In this document: positions 57,213 through 64,000 of the stretch, piece after piece
Layout: each line of letters begins with the position of its first letter
Position numbering within the stretch: the stretch's first letter is position 1
NCBI GenBank assembly: GCA_018105865.1
Contig: CM030841.1
Span: forward strand, 7,973,229-8,037,228
DNA length: 64,000 nucleotides
DNA from: Metaphire vulgaris
Lineage: Eukaryota; Annelida; Clitellata; Crassiclitellata; Megascolecidae
Reading direction: 5' to 3'
The notes under the pieces: generated by a model
The model's database searches: none
Seen by the model: the letters and a program-made list of their open reading frames with translations, nothing else
What the model was told of the DNA's origin: nothing
Program-made: the position numbers and the translations under genes

Positions 57213-58414
57213 CACTTGAAGATATTTCTCTCGGCGCGGAAAAAAAATTAGCTGAATAAATTCAAAGCGCCAGCCGCACAGCGACGGATGCTGAAGAGCG
57301 TCGCAAAAGTGCAAGCAGAATGAATGCCGTCGCTTAGACGTATAACGTATCAAAGATGCTGGGCTATGTTTAGCTTCGTAGGCTGAGAAGGGTCGATGCT
57401 TGCTTGCCTGGTTCGCGGTCGATGTGTGACTGTGAATGGAGAGCAACATACTGTACATACGCCGAAGGCCAGAAACATTGTCGGCCCCGATAACTTAGGT
57501 TTAGTCTATGTCTGTGCAATCGGGGCGGTTATCTGGCGCAACAGGTTGTCGGGTTGATTTATAAAAGTTTCAAGCTGCCTTCCTTCGCTGCAGCAGTATC
57601 TGTTCATATCTCAAGTTTCAGGCACTTCGTCTAACTTGTAGGCCAACGTGTATAGAGGCCTATGCACAACATTTGTTTTAGGTACACATTATCATCGCGT
57701 AAGCAAGTATCAAGGCCGCTAGGCGGCTTTAAGACTACGGGAAGGCGAGACTATGCGGTAATACCACTGATTAGGCCTATGCGTTGAGTCACTATTAAAG
57801 TCTATTATACAAATACTTAAAGTGCCTCTGCTGAAGCAAAACATTTTTCTATCTCCTTTCTAATTCTTTCTTTCTGCGTGCCTCAATGGCTTATTGGGAA
57901 CTTATATGGTCACCGGCGCAGGATCGATATTAATTATAACTTGGTCTGCGTAAAGCTTTTAGTGTGATGACTAATGCATTGTGGTCAAAGCGCTATATAA
58001 AACTGAACATTTTCCGTAAGCAGTTTAGCGCACTATTTTAGCGAATGTAAGTCTACAGTAATAAACGAATTGTTATTGGACATCTGTAGCGTTCGATTTC
58101 TAGAAGAGATACTAGAAGACTCCTGGGTCAGATGCAAAAAAAACAGATATGTGTATATTACCATACAAAAAATGATAATCAGCCATAGGAACAGATAAAG
58201 AGTTTGTAGGCTGTAACCAGAAACCGTTTACTATGGAGTTATTGGAGTATGACTCAGAACGCAGAGCAGCATAGTCGAAGTCAACACCATTAGTTCTGCT
58301 ATGGTATTCCGCGATGGATCATGCGTTTCGTACTCTAGGTTTTCATCAGGTTATCTCAAACTACCTTTTATGATGGATTCCTTCGCCCTCTAGACTCTAG
58401 AGTAATGAAGGAAA
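57213..58414. other. Intergenic, nothing recognised
   Basis: No gene. A gcgctatataaaa tail-like piece at 57990. TAGGCCTA at 57772. Confidence 0.45.
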
Positions 58415-58417
58415 AAG

Positions 58418-58479
<62 letters not shown>

Positions 58480-58690
58480 GAGGGAGGGAGGGAGAGAGAG
58501 AGAGGAGAGTTCTTGCCTACCAGCAGCGCCGCCTTTCGAAACACTTTGAAACGGAGTCGATTTTGCCGGGGCTCTGCTTACATTTTCTCTCTGTCTCTCT
58601 CTTTCTCTATGTCTCTGTCTCTCTTTCTCTCTGTCTCTGTCTGTCTGTCTGTCTCTCTGTCTCTCTCTGTCTGTCCGTCCGTCCGTCCGT
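58415..58690. repeat. (GA)n and (TC)n/(TCTG)n tracts
   Basis: Purine run 58415-58505 and pyrimidine run 58590-58690, about 85 bp apart and partly complementary. Confidence 0.94.
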
Positions 58691-59726
58691 CGGTTAGTTA
58701 GTCTGTATGCGTGTTCCAGGAACAGGATGATCTGCTGCGTAATGTACGGCGTACGCATCTATGCGTCGACGGGCGCTTCGTCGCCCCCAGCCACCGCCGC
58801 CGGGCGGCGCCTCTTGCTCCCGTAAGTCACTGAATATCCCCTCTCTCTACTTCTCCTCTTCTCCTCCTTTTCGCCTTCGTCGACTAGCCAGGCCCTTGGG
58901 CAAACGTGGTCCCTCTGACCTTCGTAAACCTTCGCCAACGAAGAAGAGCGAGCGGCGGTGGTCATCAGTGCTTGATTTACCACCGAAACCACATCGGAAG
59001 TAGTAGTAGTAGCAGCAGCAGCAGTAGCAGTAGCAGCAGCATATGTCAGCGGTGGTAGAGAAAGGAAATCCGGTTGCTGCAGCAGCTGAGATCTCCATCG
59101 TTCGTCTGTGTAAACCGGTGTTGATCGCGGCCGTCCATCGAGCGAGCGAGCGAGCGAGCGAGCGCACGTGGTGCTGCCGCTACAGCAGCCGCCGCCGCCG
59201 CCGCTGAATCATCGCCGAGGTTTCGATGAATCGGTTTTCGAGAGGTTTTATTTCGGATAAACAATTGAACTCGAAGTTAAGAGCTTTCCGCGTTGCTGAT
59301 TCGAATATAGAAACCGACGGCACTAAAAAATAGAATTTATCACATTTCGACATTCATTCGAATACTCGGGAATTCGAATACTCGGGACGCCGTGTCGCCT
59401 TGTCGTATAACCGGTAAGTAGATTGCCATCGGCCCTGTACTTTATCCAATGACTGGCTTATATACGGTTGGAAAACTTCTCTTATCACGTTTTCGCATAC
59501 AGTTTGTCTGCTGCAAAATAATGCATAAAGCATGAACGAAGTTCCATAATCGTCGTTGAACTTCTATACCGCCATTTTAGCAATGATCGTGACATCAGTC
59601 GATGGTCGCTCCTTGATTTGAAACGTAACCCCCAAACCTAACCCTCCCCCCAACGAATGCTTAATAAGATGTCTATGGCAGGTATGAGCCAGCGGAATCA
59701 CATTTTCACATACAAAAAGATGCTGG
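58691..59726. other. GC-rich intergenic segment, no firm gene
   Basis: 58740-59230 is CpG-rich with AGC/AGT triplets at 59002-59042 and GCGA repeats at 59140-59160. A possible start exon (58727-58821 before a gtaagt) has no other support. 59543-59640 is a dispersed repeat shared with 63869-63966. Confidence 0.45.
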
Positions 59727-60095
59727 CTGACGTACAGAGCGCTGCATGACCCGTGCTGTCCTGAGTACCTTGCCTCTCTTGTAAAGAGACCGCAGGGTAA
59801 TGACAGGAGAGCTTCGCTCCGCTCGAGTCGTGGCGTTAAACTTCATGTTCCTCCCCCATCCAAGACCGCCAAGTTCGGAGAGAGATCCTTCACTAGGGGT
59901 AATCCTATCTTGTGGAACTCTCTTCCTGATGAGACCACCATGGCTGCTACTCCCGAGCATTTCATCACGAGATTAAAAACGCATCTGTTTAGGTTGGGTT
60001 ATAGTTGAGATGTTAAAGCGCTTTTGCTGTGGGCCTCAGCCTTGTTACAGCGCTATAGAAATTGTCAAGGAATGAATGAATGAATGAAATTGAGA
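59727..60095 (+). mobile_element. L2/CR1-like LINE 3' end
   Basis: An open frame 59727-60008 without ATG: LTYRALHDPCCPEYLASLVK, KTAKFGERSFTRGNPILWNS and LPDETTMAATPEHFITRLKT, then HLFRLGYS and stop. This is the RT thumb end of L2-type LINEs. The 3' UTR ends GCGCTATAGAAATTGTC and a (GAAT)n tail at 60070-60090. Confidence 0.82.
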
Positions 60096-60182
60096 GCACC
60101 GCGCTTACAGTTGGTCTTTCACTATCTATAGTAAAACCAAGGAATCAGTAAAATCTTGTATTAGGATATAATTATATGAGTG

Positions 60183-60457
60183 CAGTGTTTATTCTAGGCC
60201 TGTTTTTTGGGGGATTCCCCAAGTTAGAAAATCCCCCCCCCACAAATTTTTTTAAAATGTTGCATTGGAGATGGAAATTCCCCCCCCCACAAGTGTGACG
60301 AGAAGGGGCTTTTCATTTTGGAAGAAGGATAAAAGGAAAGATAAGGAAGGACATGATGACCTTTTTTTGCTTGTCAACGTTTTCGGACACTCAGATCTTC
60401 TCCCCCCCCCAAACATTGAAAAAAAACCCAATGTCAAGGTGGCTAGAATAAACACTG
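60183..60457. mobile_element. MITE, family G (9-bp target duplication)
   Basis: Starts CAGTGTTTATTCTAGGCCTG and ends GGCTAGAATAAACACTG. Perfect 9-bp duplication atatgagtg (60174-60182, 60458-60466). Shared motif GACCTTTTTTTGCTTGTCAA at 60358. Confidence 0.93.
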
Positions 60458-60466
60458 ATATGAGTG

Positions 60467-62328
60467 AACTTCTCGAAAGAAACTTTGTTCTGGGACTCCT
60501 TTCTGAGACTTTCTTAATTTAGGAGCTGAATTCGTTCGTATACGCAGACGTAGTCGGCGTATATATGAAATTAAAATTAATTTTCAATCAGGCCCTTTTT
60601 TCCTGGAGCGAGAACGTTAATTTCAGTTAGAGTTAGAACTATTCTTATTCTTCAGTATCGATCCACGGTGCGACAAATTTATTTCAGAAAATTAAAACAT
60701 CAAATGCTAGAAATATGCGTCATTACCGGTATACCGAGGCAACTTTTGCAACATTAACAGCAGCATATCTACATAGTGAATAGCTAATAGTGATTTAACC
60801 CCAAACTCCGCGGCGGCGGCGGCGGCGTACAAACGGTCACTACAGTACAATGCGTGTGACTACAAAATATACCATATGATATCGTCGTTTTTGATCTATT
60901 CTCATGGTTTTTTGTCACTCGGTTCATTTGAAAGCAATGTTGCAAACTTACAATGCACGTTAAAAATTATACAGTTTAGGAAACATCTTATCAGATTATC
61001 AGATTATAGTGCTTCATTAATCATTATATATCCCAAATTGACCAAAAATGAAAACTACTAAAAATTTCCTGGGCCAACAATTAGATTGCGGATAGAAATT
61101 GAGAGGTGTTGCGACTGAGATTCGGTAAACTTATGCTGAAATAAAATGTCGTATACATAGCACCGACAAACAGTCATCCTAAAATTGTGCTTATCGGATT
61201 GATCCGATATTCCAAGACCAATAGGTAGCAGGGGTCACTGAAATACGAAAGGTTCACATTTATCTGCGAGAAATTTCTCATAGATTTTTCGTTAATTCCA
61301 CGACTGGTCTCAGCCCTCGGCGGCTACATAGCCTACTATCGACCGTAATCTGTGCCGTGAAATATGCCCTTCGGAGTGCAACAGCTGCTGCCGTTACTCT
61401 GTTATTCCGTTGGAAAGGTGTTTCTCTTCCATTAACCGCTGCTGTCCGCGTTCCTGGAACTTTTACTGCACAGAGAACGCTCCAGGGCCAATAGATTTCC
61501 ACAGCGAATTAATAACAACTGCTGCAGCTGCAACTTCGCCTGCATCGAGAAAACTGTAGACTGGAAAGAGACGACGATTTATAGAGCCCACTGGACAACC
61601 GTAACACAAATTAAGCACTCTCGCGAAACACTCTACTCCCTAACTTCTTTGTTTATATATTTTTTCCGGGAACCGTCATTAGCTTCCGACACACACACAC
61701 GCACACACACTCAACTCATGAACTCCCTTGTTTATGTATTTTTTCCGGGAACCGTCACTAGCTTCCGACCCCGCGAACCCCTCCCCTCTCCCTACACGCA
61801 CACGCCATATATATATATACAGCTAGGGTCCTTGAATAATAATGAATGTAGGTCCTTGAAGGTCACAGCTGTAGCATTGTTTTGAATAAAACAGTGAGAG
61901 ATTGCATTTAAACTTTAATGATTCAGTTGATCTGCATAGCCTATGTGCGATCAGCAATGCCGGAATACAGACCTAATGTCCTGTTCTTCTTCTTCTGTTC
62001 TCGATTTCGGTTTCACATGAGTAGAAAAGGAAATTAATTTCATCGATTTTTTGCTTCTGTAAACCGCCTTATATAATGATGAACACTCAAAACTCTGTCT
62101 CGTTCTGCTATACTTCCTTAAGTCGTGCGTTTTCTATCGAGGCTAGTATTTGTTGGACAGAAGATGTTTTATTTACAGTGTTGATGAGAACACTACACGA
62201 GTTAAGCATATATACATACAGTATATATATTATATATATATGTATATACATATATATTACGTATGTATATGTAATTATGCATACATGATCAAAACCATGT
62301 AAATATTGACAATCTGCTATGTGATAAC
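60467..62328. other. Intergenic; a short tandem duplication
   Basis: 61640-61688 and 61724-61771 are two near-identical copies of a segment containing ttttttccgggaaccgtca and agcttccgac. (CGG)n at 60810-60826. No gene. Confidence 0.55.
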
Positions 62329-63361
62329 CAGAGATGGACATGGGTTGGGTTAACCCATGGGTTGGGTTGGGTTGGGTTGGATTGGGTTGGGTCATAAATT
62401 TAGGCAGTTGTGGTGGGTTGGGTTGGGTTGGGTTGCAAAACGCTGATTTGCACGTGGCCCAGTGCACACACCATACATTGGTTATAAAAAAATGGTTATC
62501 GTTTTCCGCATTTTCATGTAACAAATTGTCGCCGAACTGTCGCTGGCAATACTGGCTTATGAAGGCTCTTAGTTAAGCGATTGGCGGGTGGGGGTTATAT
62601 TCAGGACTGTCTTGAGCCCCTGGTTCTATTGATCCAAACACAGTTGTTCCTATATAATAAAGCATTAAAGGCATAAGTCTATCTCCTTTGATACATAAAA
62701 CCCCCCTCGCCGTTGTGGCCGTTGCTTTCTCGATATTGTGCAGCGTCATATGCCTATAGGTAAATGTTGATCCGCAGCCACGAGATATTTGATTATGACC
62801 GGTGGAAGTAAATAATTCAAGGCATTGGAATCGAGAGTCGAAATTGATTAAAGAAGGAAGTAACTTTCTTTGAACGAAGTAACTTTCTTTGAACCATCCA
62901 CTGTAAATCCATCTTAATCCTCTTATTGACTCCAATAACATTTATGAGCTACTGCGTGGGAGTGCGTGCGAACTTGCTAAGCATATGCTATAATGGCTCT
63001 AGGGTTCCTAATTCGTTAGTCTTTCAACATTTGAAGCTGAATTTTAGATAGTATAAGTACAAATTATAACACGGACGTCTACCTTCCTTTGCACGCCAAT
63101 GATAATTATAATGGCGGAAAACATAGGCCCTACAGCGACATGTGAGAGGTAATTTTTAAAAATGATTTGTATGCAGTATTTGACAAATTGTTGCTTAGCA
63201 ATAAATTTGCTGAATATGTTTACTTGAAGCTTGGGTGGGTTGGATTGGGTTGGGTGAATACTTGCAATTGCCGGCATGGGTTGGGTTGGGTTGGGTTGGG
63301 TTGGAAATTTGATGGGTCGGGTTGGGTTGAATTCTAAAAAATGGACCCATGTCCATCTCTG
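62329..63361. mobile_element. hAT-like element, family J, long copy
   Basis: Starts CAGAGATGGACATGGGTTGG and ends GACCCATGTCCATCTCTG. Perfect duplication gtgataac (62321-62328, 63362-63369). TGGGT pentamer arrays lie at 62340-62435 and 63232-63335. The middle 62470-63200 is unrelated DNA with no recognised frame. Confidence 0.92.
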
Positions 63362-63467
63362 GTGATAACAGCACATCTGATATTTATAATTCAGCAGCAG
63401 TCGAATTCACTGGTCACCATATAGTGATGGTAATTTCTTAAGGTTCCGCTGTTTATTTATTGCATTG

Positions 63468-63473
<6 letters not shown>

Positions 63474-63545
<72 letters not shown>
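63474..63545. repeat. (TA)n microsatellite
   Basis: Perfect run. Confidence 0.97.
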
Positions 63546-63550
<5 letters not shown>

Positions 63551-63969
63551 GCTCTAGGAAATTTATAGAACAGTCATGACAAAACTGCAAAAAGACAGAC
63601 AGTTCGGAAAGGGTAAAAATCAAAGTGTAAATAGGAACCGATTTGTTAAGTTTTGTGATCTAGCAAAGGAATCGGGGCAATTTTCAAATAAAAATTCAGC
63701 CGTAATTTGCAGTACTGACTACTACAGTATAGTATTATTTAAATACCTTGATAGGCCGATATTTCCTGCTCATGACAGACGAGTGTCTTACTAAAGCAAG
63801 AAAAATTGACCACGAAAAGGAACTGAAGTAATATGACTATTAAGTGTATAGAAGAGAGATAGATACAGTAGATCATCATCGAACTTCTATTGCGCCATTT
63901 TGTCCTTTTGATAATGTTCTTGACATCAGTTGATGGTCGCTCCTTAGTAGTTTAATCGTAACCCCAGAG
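63546..63969. other. Intergenic; dispersed repeat 63869-63966
   Basis: gaacttctattgcgccattt and gatggtcgctccttag are shared with 59543-59640. No gene. Confidence 0.5.

Positions 63970-64000
<31 letters not shown>
63970..64000. repeat. (GA)n microsatellite, cut by window end
   Basis: AG run to the last base. Confidence 0.95.

Noticed and set aside
62340..62440. Interstitial telomere
   Set aside because: The TGGGT array is internal to a transposon with perfect target duplications, and also occurs in a second copy at 52376-52649.

Overview
The window is animal nuclear DNA: split genes with GT-AG introns, LINE retrotransposons, tRNA-derived SINEs, many short inverted-repeat DNA transposons and dense microsatellites. 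The two genes (a latrophilin-type adhesion GPCR and a SUEL lectin/CUB/Sushi membrane protein) and the repeat style fit a marine invertebrate, perhaps an echinoderm or another invertebrate deuterostome. That placement is inference; nothing here fixes the species. There are no prokaryotic operons, CRISPR arrays or viral genes.

Layout. (1) 0.8-11.1 kb, + strand: the 3' half of a latrophilin-like gene, from the second half of TM1 to the stop codon, in 11 coding exons whose phases all agree (about 577 visible residues). Its introns carry a 5'-truncated RTE LINE, TA-flanked elements, a minus-strand SINE and one MITE. (2) 11.1-34.4 kb: intergenic, with no convincing gene. It holds a TIR-flanked transposon relic with a decayed ORF (14.9-16.7 kb), a 28-bp minisatellite, hAT-type elements, many microsatellites, and a triple nest at 31.8-33.9 kb (hAT in hAT, with an RTE LINE whose RT frame is open inside). 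(3) 34.4-52.3 kb, + strand: a seven-exon gene for a type I membrane protein of about 522 residues: signal peptide, SUEL-type lectin, CUB, Sushi, TM segment and a glutamine-rich tail. Its introns are packed with MITEs and LINE pieces. (4) 52.3-64 kb: repeats only, including two elements with TGGGT pentamer arrays and a MULE-like element built from clustered short repeats.

The main non-genic theme is an unusually rich set of short non-autonomous DNA transposons. About 35 copies were delimited by eye through inverted termini, many with perfect target-site duplications. They fall into about a dozen terminal families, mostly with 8-bp duplications (hAT-like). One family consistently shows 9 bp. 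Several families with different termini share an internal motif close to TTTTTGCTYGTCAACCTTTT.

The two genes are independent. Both encode cell-surface proteins of kinds known from neuronal or adhesive contexts, but nothing in the sequence links them functionally.
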